Source: Patescibacteria group bacterium (lineage in GTDB: Bacteria > Patescibacteriota > Gracilibacteria > UM-FILTER-43-11). From it: 44,161 bases of DNA. The position numbers and the translations under genes are program-made. Position 1 is the stretch's first letter. Each line of letters begins with the position of its first letter. This document shows positions 38,591-44,161 of the stretch, in pieces. The notes beneath the pieces were generated by a model. It saw only the letters and a list, made by a program, of their open reading frames with translations, did no database searches and was not told where the DNA came from. The stretch is from positions 1-44,161 of the forward strand of contig JAHJBZ010000047.1 of assembly GCA_018813295.1 (NCBI GenBank), read 5' to 3'.

Positions 38591-40486
38591 TTATTCAGAT
38601 TTTAGCCAGTCGGGGACGTTTGGCTGTTCCGCTTCTGGTTTCGGTGGTTCTGGCGTTGGTGTAGCCGGGGGTGTTTCTGGTTGTGGAGGTGTTGCCGGAG
38701 CTGCAGGAGCTTCTGGTTGCGCAGGTGTAGGTGGAGCTGGTTCAGGAGCTACTTCCGGTTGGGGGGTAGCAGATGGAGCAGACTCTTGGGGAGTCATTGG
38801 TGCAGGAGCTACCTCTGGTTGGGGAGTAACAGGTTCAGGTGTTGGTGGGGTCACCTCTGGTTGAGGAACAACAGGTGCTTCGGGTACCGGTGGAGCTGTC
38901 TCTGGTTGGGGAGTCATTGCTTCTGGTGCTGGTTCAGGTGTAATTGGAGGTTCAACTGCAGGTGTCGGAGCGACTGTTTCAGGAGCTGGAGCAACGGGCG
39001 CTTCAGCTACTGGTTTTGGTTTTTCGACTACAGGTGCAGGTGTAGCAGCAGCTTCTACGGTCTTAGGTTTTTCCGGAGCCTTTTCCTTTACAGTCCTTTT
39101 CCTTGTTCTTGGTTTGCGCTTGCGTTTCTTTTTTCCCTCTTTTTCCTCTTTTTCATCCTTGGACGCGAGATCTCGCATCCCTACCTTCCTTTCTTTTTCT
39201 CCTTCGAAATCCAGGTATGTTGTTTTTCCGCTTCGTTGTGGGGTGGTTCCTTTGTCGCGTGGTTGTGGTTTATCTTCGGACTCAGACGCGAGATCTCGCG
39301 TTCCTACTACGTCTTCGGGGTGAATACTTAAACGCTCGCCTTGGTATTGGCGTACTTTTTCTAAAATTTCACTAACAACCTGGTCGAACGGGCGACCGTC
39401 ACGTACCTTATATCCTGCCGCACGAACATGGCCACCTCCACCCATTTCAGCAGAAATCTTTCCAACATCTACACTGTTTGTAGTTGAACGCATACTTACT
39501 GATATATAATTTCCATCGTTATACTTAATAAGCATGATTACTTCGGCACCTGGTGCATTTGTAAGCAAATCATCAATAATTCCCTCGCTTTCTTCAGAAG
39601 AAGCATTAGCCTCTTTTAAGTCCTCTCTGGAAATTGTTGACCATACCATTCTATATATAGGATCGACTTGTACTTTTGAAAGTACTACCCCCCATAGTTT
39701 TAAAGTGCTGAGCTTTTTGGTTTTATATATATTCTTGATAATTTCCTGCTGGCGTCCACCTAAGTCTAAAAGCCTGGCGGAAGCTTCCATTGAACGAGGA
39801 GAGGTATTGGCATGCTGGAAACTGCCGGTATCTGTAATTATTCCAGCTAGAAGTAAAGTGGCGATATCTTTCGTGACAAATTTTTTGTCGTATTTTTTCT
39901 CCATTGCTTCAAAAATCTCAAATAGTACTTCTGTGGTTGAAGCTGCAACAACATCAACTATGTTTACCTGTCCAAAATCAGTATTACTGGCATGATGGTC
40001 TATATTTATAATAGGTGTTTCAAAAAACAGTTCGGAATTTTTATCATAAATCGGACCCAAATGTTCCAAGTTTCCCGTGTCGAATATAATAATGAGGTCA
40101 AATTTATTATTACCTTGGGAGAACGACACATCTTCTTTGGTGAACACACCGCCTTTTGGTGTGATTATGATGTTTACCCTATTGTCTTCCTCCAGATTAT
40201 ATTTGATCTTACTCAGAGCTGTGTTTGTCAGATCCAAGGTGATTATGAAATCTTTTGAAGACATTAGAGAGTTTTGCACCATATTTACTGACGGAAGAAA
40301 TGCCAGGTTTTCCGGTGTCGGGTCATTGGTAACTGCTGTAACATTTTTACCCAATTCTTTTAAAACCAGATAGCTGGAAAGCATTGCCCCCAAGCCATCA
40401 CAATCCGCCTTGGCATGAGTCAGTAATAATATGTTTTGACTCTTATCTATAAGGTTTAAAACTTGATCGGTTGTTTTAGTGTCCAT
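38591..40486 (-). CDS. DHH-DHHA1 phosphoesterase (NrnA-like) with long Pro/Ala tail
   Basis: This is a two-domain DHH-family phosphoesterase related to NrnA, which degrades short oligoribonucleotides and pAp. Domain 1: LLLTHAKADCDGLGAML (20-36), IIIFDTGN (about 133), the DHH motif INIDHHASN (about 160-168) and IITDTGSFQHANTSP (about 216-230). Domain 2: KISAEMGGGGHVRAAGYKV (about 345-363). The first motif has A-D-C-D where most members have P-D-G-D. The core ends near residue 380; the remaining 250 residues are a charged linker with Lys/Arg runs and a Pro/Ala/Glu repeat-like region ending PDWLKSE, unusual for NrnA. Two in-frame palindromes encode VGMRDLAS and VGTRDLAS in the linker. It has its own promoter (40519-40546). 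Confidence 0.88.
   Translation of the reverse strand: MDTKTTDQVLNLIDKSQNILLLTHAKADCDGLGAMLSSYLVLKELGKNVTAVTNDPTPENLAFLPSVNMVQNSLMSSKDFIITLDLTNTALSKIKYNLEEDNRVNIIITPKGGVFTKEDVSFSQGNNKFDLIIIFDTGNLEHLGPIYDKNSELFFETPIINIDHHASNTDFGQVNIVDVVAASTTEVLFEIFEAMEKKYDKKFVTKDIATLLLAGIITDTGSFQHANTSPRSMEASARLLDLGGRQQEIIKNIYKTKKLSTLKLWGVVLSKVQVDPIYRMVWSTISREDLKEANASSEESEGIIDDLLTNAPGAEVIMLIKYNDGNYISVSMRSTTNSVDVGKISAEMGGGGHVRAAGYKVRDGRPFDQVVSEILEKVRQYQGERLSIHPEDVVGTRDLASESEDKPQPRDKGTTPQRSGKTTYLDFEGEKERKVGMRDLASKDEKEEKEGKKKRKRKPRTRKRTVKEKAPEKPKTVEAAATPAPVVEKPKPVAEAPVAPAPETVAPTPAVEPPITPEPAPEAMTPQPETAPPVPEAPVVPQPEVTPPTPEPVTPQPEVAPAPMTPQESAPSATPQPEVAPEPAPPTPAQPEAPAAPATPPQPETPPATPTPEPPKPEAEQPNVPDWLKSE
39161..39180. 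repeat. In-frame palindrome in DHH gene encoding VGMRDLAS
   Basis: GGACGCGAGATCTCGCATCC is a 20-bp palindrome with one mismatched pair. With GTA ahead of it on the minus strand it encodes V-G-M-R-D-L-A-S. Confidence 0.85.
39286..39301. repeat. In-frame palindrome in DHH gene encoding VGTRDLAS
   Basis: ACGCGAGATCTCGCGT is a perfect 16-bp palindrome in the same gene and the same reading phase as the one at 39161, encoding V-G-T-R-D-L-A-S. Confidence 0.88.
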
Positions 40487-40518
40487 AAGTTTTAGTAATG
40501 TTTATTATAGAGCTTGAT

Positions 40519-40546
40519 ATTATATAATAGATTTATTTTTTGTAAA
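40519..40546 (-). promoter_or_regulatory. Promoter of the DHH gene
   Basis: On the minus strand: -35 TTTACA, 16-nt spacer, perfect TATAAT. A second TATAAT lies about 14 nt further downstream (40505-40510). Confidence 0.6.
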
Positions 40547-40634
40547 GTGTTAGTTTGTTAATATCTCATTATACAACATTAAAAAAAATATGTCAAGTAT
40601 TTAATAACATTTTGTTTGTTTTCTCTTTTCTTCC

Positions 40635-40658
40635 AGAGACGCGCTGCAGCGCGTCTCT
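40635..40658. repeat. REP-like palindrome between murC and DHH genes
   Basis: AGAGACGCGCTG and its exact reverse complement form a 24-bp palindrome, followed by AC. Its outer part matches the palindrome in the RAYT gene at 15-43. It lies just after the murC stop (40676) and may also end murC transcription. Confidence 0.8.
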
Positions 40659-40675
40659 ACATTATGTTGTTTTGC

Positions 40676-41995
40676 TTACAAACTCTTTAACCGATCAATT
40701 ATAAACTGGTCGCCGATTTCAAATACATCGCCTGCGCCCATGATGAGAACCAGGTCTCCTTTTTGTACCGCTTTTTTTAATATATCTAATGTCGTGTCAA
40801 AATCTTTCCCCCAAATTGCATTTGGATGTTTTTTAGAAATCATTTCGATTAATTTTTCTGCATTTATTTTCTTCTTTGTTTCCTCGGTATCTCTTGCTGC
40901 ATATATATTGGGTATTATCAATATATCCACATCACCAAAAGAATCTGGCAAATCATTCATTATAGATAGCGTTCTTGCATATTGGTGTGGCTGGTAGATG
41001 CAAATGATTCGTTTATCCGAATACTTACTCTTTAGTGCTTTTAGTGTTGCCCTTATTTCGGTTGGGTGGTGGGCGTAGTCGCTGATGACAGTTATTCCAC
41101 CCACCTCACCTATTGTCTCTAGTCTGCGGGACGCGCCTTTAAAATTTTCCAATTCCTTTTTAATCAAGTCTTCATCAGCACCCATTATTTTGGCTGTTAC
41201 AAATGCAAAGGCGGCATTTTCTTTATTAAATTCGCCTGGCACATTTGGCTTTATGTTAAGTGATTTAATTAGTTTTGAATCAACCGGTATGCGCTGTCCT
41301 GCACAATACTCACTTACTTTTACAGAATTTGGATCACCTTCATTAAATACCAAGAAGCCATCTTCAGGGATCTTTTTTACGAATTCAATGAAGGCATTTA
41401 CATAGTCTTCTTCATCTTTGTAATAATCCAAATGCTCTGCTTCACAGCTCATAAGTACTGCCCCAAATGGTTTCAGGCTCATAAAAGAACGCCTATATTC
41501 ACAGCCTTCTATAACGAACCATTCACTGTGGCCGATGCGAATATTGCGATTATTAAATGCGGAAACCTGAGCACCCAAAATAACTGTTGGATCCGAATTA
41601 GCTGCACTTAAAGCCTGCCCCAACATAGCAACAGTGGTTGTTTTGCCGTGTGTGCCAATAACAGCAATAGCCTTTTTGTGTTTCGAAATTTCTCCAATTG
41701 CTTCGAAATAACTTAACGTTGGAATTTTGCGTCTTTTTGCTTCAATAAATTCCGGATTGTTTTTTTGGTCAATCGCTTCTGTGTAAACGATTAGTTCTGC
41801 CAGTTCTCCCAAATTTTCTTTTTTGTGGCCAATTGTAATATCTGCCCCCTCCTTTCTTAATGCCTTAGTTATTGGGGATTCTGCAACGTCTGAGCCGCTT
41901 ACTTTTAATTCGTGGGCAAGAGCCAAATATGCAATCGCACTGATTCCGCTGCCTCCGATGCCGATGAAGTGGATGTGTCTAAATTGGTCTAACAT
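40676..41995 (-). CDS. murC: UDP-N-acetylmuramate-L-alanine ligase
   Basis: MurC adds L-Ala to UDP-MurNAc in peptidoglycan synthesis. The protein has 439 residues from ATG 41995 (MLDQFRHIHFIGIGGSGISA); the GTG at 42004 would add three residues but overlaps the promoter. Motifs: nucleotide-binding HFIGIGGSGISAIAYLAL (about 8-25), ATP-binding GTHGKTTTVAML (about 113-124), the central EGCEYRRSFM region (about 166), SDYAHHPTEIRATL (about 307) and IYQPHQYART (about 331). All Mur-ligase signatures are present. The gene is separated from the rest of any dcw cluster but lies near ftsQ and ftsB/divIC-like genes and shares a promoter element with ftsQ. Confidence 0.95.
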   Translation of the reverse strand: MLDQFRHIHFIGIGGSGISAIAYLALAHELKVSGSDVAESPITKALRKEGADITIGHKKENLGELAELIVYTEAIDQKNNPEFIEAKRRKIPTLSYFEAIGEISKHKKAIAVIGTHGKTTTVAMLGQALSAANSDPTVILGAQVSAFNNRNIRIGHSEWFVIEGCEYRRSFMSLKPFGAVLMSCEAEHLDYYKDEEDYVNAFIEFVKKIPEDGFLVFNEGDPNSVKVSEYCAGQRIPVDSKLIKSLNIKPNVPGEFNKENAAFAFVTAKIMGADEDLIKKELENFKGASRRLETIGEVGGITVISDYAHHPTEIRATLKALKSKYSDKRIICIYQPHQYARTLSIMNDLPDSFGDVDILIIPNIYAARDTEETKKKINAEKLIEMISKKHPNAIWGKDFDTTLDILKKAVQKGDLVLIMGAGDVFEIGDQFIIDRLKSL

Positions 41996-42003
41996 TGTAT
42001 ACA

Positions 42004-42045
42004 CATATTACTGATTCTGTTTTGCTGTGTCTACTTACTACTTAA
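42004..42045 (-). promoter_or_regulatory. murC promoter element shared with ftsQ
   Basis: On the minus strand: TAGACA, 17-nt spacer, TAATAT, inside a 42-bp block alignable without gaps to 33536-33577 upstream of ftsQ. The likely transcription start falls a few nt before ATG 41995, so the leader would be very short. Confidence 0.68.
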
Positions 42046-42049
42046 TCAC

Positions 42050-42235
42050 CAAATCTCAAACTCCAAATTCCAAACAAATTTCAAATCACAATATTCAAAA
42101 TTACAAACAATAAAATCATCTCCGAAGGCGAGATTCGCGAATCTCGCCTTCGGTTGGAGAGATATCTTAAAATATTGGAATTTGATCATTGAATATTTTG
42201 TTTGGAATTTGGTGCTTGGATTTTGGAGTTTATAT
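42050..42235. repeat. Nested inverted-repeat element between murC and the ftsB-like gene
   Basis: Outer CAAACTCCAAATTCCAAACAA words (from 42057) face TTTGTTTGGAATTTGG...TTTTGGAGTTT (to about 42231). At the centre is a perfect 32-bp palindrome, 42122-42153, CCGAAGGCGAGATTCG and its complement. The whole can form one long foldback. Confidence 0.75.
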
Positions 42236-42269
42236 TAGTACAATGTTAATACTTTGATAACTGCATACA

Positions 42270-42797
42270 GTGGCCAGAAATAAGTCATTCACATTTCAGC
42301 TTGTAGTAATGGGCGGGTTCATATTTTTCTTTTATATGTTTTTTGCATTGGCTACTTCTATATATAGGGACTATAAATTAGAATCCCAAATTCAGCGCTT
42401 TGAACAGGATATTAATGAATTGGCTGAAATGGCTCAGCAAAAGCCAGAAGATGTTATGTATTTTGCATCGAAAGAATATAAAGATCGTTATGCCAAAGAA
42501 AGCCTGGGCCTTTTGAATCCTGGTGAAAAATTACTAATAATACCCGATGAAGAACAAGTTATTGAGCGTGGTCCGGTTGAGCTTATGACAGACAAGGTAT
42601 CCACCTCCTTTGTTTTAGAAATGTCTAACAGGCAGCAGTGGTGGCAGTATTTTTTTGGGCAAACTTTATCCATAAAGCTTCCAGCTCAGGACAAGGTGGA
42701 GGAAGAAGTGGTGGAGGAAGAAATTATTACACCTGAAAAGATTGAGTCGATTATAGATGGGGATACTACCAGTGGGGATGATGAGGTGGAGGGGTAG
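42270..42797 (+). CDS. FtsB/DivIC-like septum formation protein
   Basis: This 175-residue bitopic protein has a short basic N-terminus (MARNKSFTFQ), one TM helix (about residues 11-31) and an extracytoplasmic coiled coil (YRDYKLESQIQRFEQDINELAEMAQ, about 33-57). A short conserved-looking part follows: KDRYAKESLGLLNPGEKLLII (about 71-91), the pattern of FtsB/DivIC, where the coiled coil is followed by an E-x-x-A-R/K-x-x-L-G-x-x-x-x-G-E motif. The C-terminal tail is acidic. The start is GTG 42270. FtsB partners FtsL and FtsQ in the divisome, fitting the ftsQ gene in this window. The match is structural rather than by length; typical FtsB is about 100 residues. Confidence 0.72.
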   Translation: MARNKSFTFQLVVMGGFIFFFYMFFALATSIYRDYKLESQIQRFEQDINELAEMAQQKPEDVMYFASKEYKDRYAKESLGLLNPGEKLLIIPDEEQVIERGPVELMTDKVSTSFVLEMSNRQQWWQYFFGQTLSIKLPAQDKVEEEVVEEEIITPEKIESIIDGDTTSGDDEVEG

Positions 42798-42819
42798 TTT
42801 AATTTTCAATTTTTAGTTT

Positions 42820-42858
42820 AAATAGAGTCCGGACTCCTTTGGAGTCCGGACTCTATTT
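42820..42858 (+). terminator. Long hairpin after the ftsB-like gene (GTCCGGAC family)
   Basis: AAATAGAGTCCGGACTCC and its exact complement (18-bp arms, TTT loop) form a strong hairpin 22 nt after the stop codon. It contains two GTCCGGAC cores back to back. The following TTTATATTTGCATTTTTAA is moderately T-rich, so it may terminate transcription. Confidence 0.65.
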
Positions 42859-42896
42859 ATATTTGCATTTTTAACCTAAATCCGTATAATCCCTTT

Positions 42897-42971
42897 TGCG
42901 GGGTAGAGCAGTGGCAGCTCGTCGGGCTCATAACCCGGAGGTCGTAGGTTCGAATCCTACCCCCGCAACCA
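42897..42971 (+). tRNA. Initiator tRNA-fMet (anticodon CAT), CCA encoded
   Basis: A complete cloverleaf is visible. Acceptor stem TGCGGGG/CCCCGCA (42897-42903 and 42961-42967), D-arm GAGC/GCTC, anticodon arm TCGGG-CTCATAA-CCCGG, T-arm GTAGG-TTCGAAT-CCTAC, discriminator A and encoded CCA (42969-42971). Three consecutive G-C pairs next to the anticodon loop and A11-U24 mark it as the initiator. The first pair is U1-A72, whereas bacterial initiators usually carry an unpaired C1-A72; this is a moderate departure that still weakens the end of the acceptor stem. A short intrinsic terminator follows. Confidence 0.95.
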
Positions 42972-42992
42972 CACAGTTGTTGTGGTTTTTTG
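42967..42992 (+). terminator. Intrinsic terminator of the initiator tRNA
   Basis: AACCACA, a 7-nt loop, TGTGGTT and then a T run. The stem starts in the tRNA CCA end, so termination would directly set the 3' end for trimming. Confidence 0.75.
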
Positions 42993-43004
42993 ATATTAAT
43001 GTTT

Positions 43005-43018
43005 GGAGTCCGGACTCC
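43005..43018. repeat. GGAGTCCGGACTCC palindrome upstream of the second RAYT
   Basis: A perfect 14-bp palindrome, 67 nt before the RAYT start. One of the GTCCGGAC-family copies. Confidence 0.85.
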
Positions 43019-43084
43019 GTCTTGACAAGTGAACAAAAGTTTACTAATATTTGATCGATTATTTAGCATTTAAGTGAATTTATT

Positions 43085-43642
43085 ATGCCAAAAAGGAAAA
43101 TAGAGCTTGTAAATGAGCAAGTGTATCACGTTTATAATAGGGGTATTAGGAAGGAACGAATTTTCGGTCTGCCCAGGGATTATGAACGTTTTTTAGTTAA
43201 GGTTGGTGAATACAAAAAGAAGTATGGTATTCAGGTAATTGCTTGGGCTTTGATTCCGAATCATTTTCATATGCTTGTTAGGGCGGTTGGTAATGAAGTC
43301 CGGACTCCAAATCAAATTATTTCATTCTTCTTAAAATTACAGCAATCCCATGCTATGTATTTTAAGAATCAATATGAAAAAATTGGTCCTGTTTTTCAAG
43401 GGCGTTTTAATGCAAAACCCGTGGATGATGAAGACTATTTAATAAAGCTATTGCATTATGTACATGGGCAACCAAGTCATCATAAAATCTGCTCTGATTG
43501 GGATTGGCCGTATTCTTCTTTGTCACATTATTTATCATCGAGTCCGGACTCCGATTTATTACATTTGGACGATTACCGCAAAGGTTTCGAAAAATTTGAG
43601 GGAATTGTGGATTCTGGATTGGATCTTGAATTTGAAATTTAA
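43085..43642 (+). CDS. REP-associated tyrosine transposase (RAYT, Y1_Tnp family), complete
   Basis: This 185-residue HUH transposase has the full single-strand Y1 layout: EQVYHVYNRGIRKERIF (about residues 11-27), the HUH motif in ALIPNHFHMLVRAV (about 56-69), the catalytic Tyr in LQQSHAMYFK (about 88-98; Y in a conserved helix), then KIGPVFQGRFNAKPVDDEDY (about 103-122) and LHYVHGQPSHHKI. It is a RAYT rather than a mobile IS200 as no separate IS ends are visible, only palindromes. Two of the GTCCGGAC palindromes lie inside its coding frame, read as GNEVRTPNQ and SSSPDSDLL, and two flank it. RAYTs are thought to mobilise such REP sequences. It appears intact. Confidence 0.92.
   Translation: MPKRKIELVNEQVYHVYNRGIRKERIFGLPRDYERFLVKVGEYKKKYGIQVIAWALIPNHFHMLVRAVGNEVRTPNQIISFFLKLQQSHAMYFKNQYEKIGPVFQGRFNAKPVDDEDYLIKLLHYVHGQPSHHKICSDWDWPYSSLSHYLSSSPDSDLLHLDDYRKGFEKFEGIVDSGLDLEFEI
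43297..43306. repeat. GTCCGGAC-family palindrome inside the RAYT gene (first)
   Basis: AGTCCGGACT with an imperfect outer pair; in frame it encodes part of E-V-R-T-P, just after the HUH motif. Confidence 0.8.
43540..43551. repeat. GTCCGGAC-family palindrome inside the RAYT gene (second)
   Basis: GAGTCCGGACTC is a perfect 12-bp palindrome within an ATCGAGTCC...GAT context; in frame it encodes S-S-P-D-S. Confidence 0.8.
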
Positions 43643-43655
43643 CACTTTTTACTAT

Positions 43656-43669
43656 GGAGTCCGGACTCC
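43656..43669. repeat. GGAGTCCGGACTCC palindrome downstream of the RAYT
   Basis: A perfect 14-bp palindrome 14 nt after the RAYT stop codon. With the copies at 43005, 43297 and 43540 it brackets the gene. Confidence 0.85.
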
Positions 43670-43670
43670 G

Positions 43671-43763
43671 AAAAGAGCTGTCCACAATTGTCCATTTTGT
43701 AAGAAAATAAGAGAAAAAGATGTACTAAATAACATTTGGTATTGGTGTGCAACATGGAATTAG
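43671..43763 (+). pseudogene. Possible zinc-ribbon fragment of an IS transposase
   Basis: The frame reads RAVHNCPFCKKIREKDVL followed by NNIWYWCATWN and a stop. The C-P-x-C and WYWC spacing resembles the N-terminal zinc ribbon of IS1/IS1595-type transposases. There is no start codon specific to it and no catalytic domain follows, so at best it is a remnant. It may equally be chance. Confidence 0.3.
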
Positions 43764-43978
43764 TAACAAAGTGTCCATTATATAGTTATAAAGGTCGAAA
43801 ATTTGGCTAAAAAAAGCGCTTTCTGGAAGCAGTGTCAAAAATAAGTAGTTTTGCCTTTGTTTGACACAAAAACCACCTTTCTCTACAATAGCTCTGATTG
43901 TCTAAATTAGGTGTCCAGAAATATGCTTAAAGGCTTTAAACAAAGCCGTTTGTAATGTATGTCGATTATTTATTTTTT
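43764..43978. other. Intergenic sequence without a supported gene
   Basis: About 215 bp with no open frame worth reporting. GTGTCC words appear at 43773 and 43910, and AAAGGCTTTAAACAAAGCC (43929-43947) can form a short hairpin, perhaps marking old insertion-sequence ends. No promoter stands out. Confidence 0.4.
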
Positions 43979-44161
43979 TTAAACTAAATAACCGATGTAC
44001 ATGTTGTGTGCAACTATATTTGTCCACAACCTTGATATGTAGACACAGGTTAGAATGGTCAGTCCTGTTCCAAGCGTAAAGAGTGCGAGTAAAAAGAATA
44101 AAAAATTTGCACTCAGAGCCGCAGGAATAAAGAGCAGACTCCCTGCAACCATGACCCCCAA
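43979..44161 (-). pseudogene. Partial sugar transporter (MFS/FHS, FucP/GluP-like), truncated at its 3' end
   Basis: The frame enters from the right edge and ends at 43979. MVAGSLLFIPAALSANFLFF and LALFTLGTGLTIL match the helices of FucP/GluP-type sugar permeases, where the next residues are normally the L-Q-x-A-A-N-P-Y-V signature. Here the sequence changes to TCVYISRLWTNIVAH and stops, so the second half of the transporter is missing in this window. A deletion or insertion of an IS-like fragment (see 43671-43763) could explain this. The upstream part lies outside the window, so the identity is moderate. Confidence 0.5.

Noticed and set aside
38681-39331. Plus-strand open frame of 216 residues rich in Trp, Arg, Ser and Cys
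   Set aside because: Shadow of the repetitive Pro/Ala tail of the DHH gene.
42857-43069. Minus-strand open frame of 70 residues containing GGRIRTYDLRVMSP
   Set aside because: It is the antisense translation of the initiator tRNA, a well-known false gene.
1-44161. Alternative genetic code (UGA as glycine)
   Set aside because: Several genes end naturally at TGA and the long frames need no in-frame TGA.

Overview
The window is a 44 kb piece of a low-GC bacterial chromosome. It fits a member of the Patescibacteria (CPR), perhaps a Peregrinibacteria relative; that placement is inference from gene content. The signs are class I lysyl-tRNA synthetase, a PPi-type phosphofructokinase, many lineage-specific proteins without recognisable families, few Shine-Dalgarno sites, and monoderm-style surface proteins (SLH domains, an LPQTG tail). 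TGA is used as a normal stop (for example for the RND pump gene and the SLH gene), so the UGA-glycine code of Gracilibacteria/Absconditabacteria does not apply.

Layout. 1-2.6 kb: the end of a REP-associated transposase (RAYT), a ComEC-like metallo-beta-lactamase, and a fibronectin-III surface protein. 2.7-10.4 kb: small unknown genes around a lysyl-tRNA synthetase fused to an HD domain, an ArsB/NhaD permease and an eIF-2B-like protein. 10.5-15.8 kb: an RND efflux pair (adaptor plus permease). 15.9-27.1 kb, almost all minus strand: three unknown genes, a deacetylase-like lipoprotein, adenosine/adenine deaminase, NDP-hexose 2,3-dehydratase, glycosyltransferase, an RBBP9-like hydrolase, an SLH protein and a beta-helix protein, i.e. 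a cell-surface region. 28.1-31.4 kb: a glycolytic run fba-gap-pfp. 31.5-42.8 kb: LemA, a sugar-nucleotide epimerase, and envelope/division genes (ftsQ, a DD-carboxypeptidase, a LysM-M23 peptidase, yidD, murC, an ftsB/divIC-like gene), with a DHH phosphoesterase. 42.9-44.2 kb: initiator tRNA, a second RAYT, and decayed remnants.

The most interesting layer is not any one gene. (i) Several families of short perfect palindromes are scattered between genes and also sit in frame inside genes. One encodes nearly the same peptide, V-G-(T/M)-(R/Q)-D-L-A-S, once in LemA and twice in the DHH protein; another (GTCCGGAC core) is concentrated around and inside the second RAYT gene. (ii) At least seven genes, most of them lineage-specific, have a 17-nt-spaced promoter with TATAAT followed five bases later by GAT or GA. 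(iii) ftsQ and murC, 8 kb apart and on opposite strands, share an ungapped 42-bp upstream element that reads as a promoter (TRGACA, 17 nt, TAATAT). No CRISPR array, rRNA, phage or plasmid module was seen. Family names come from motif recognition by eye, without database searches.
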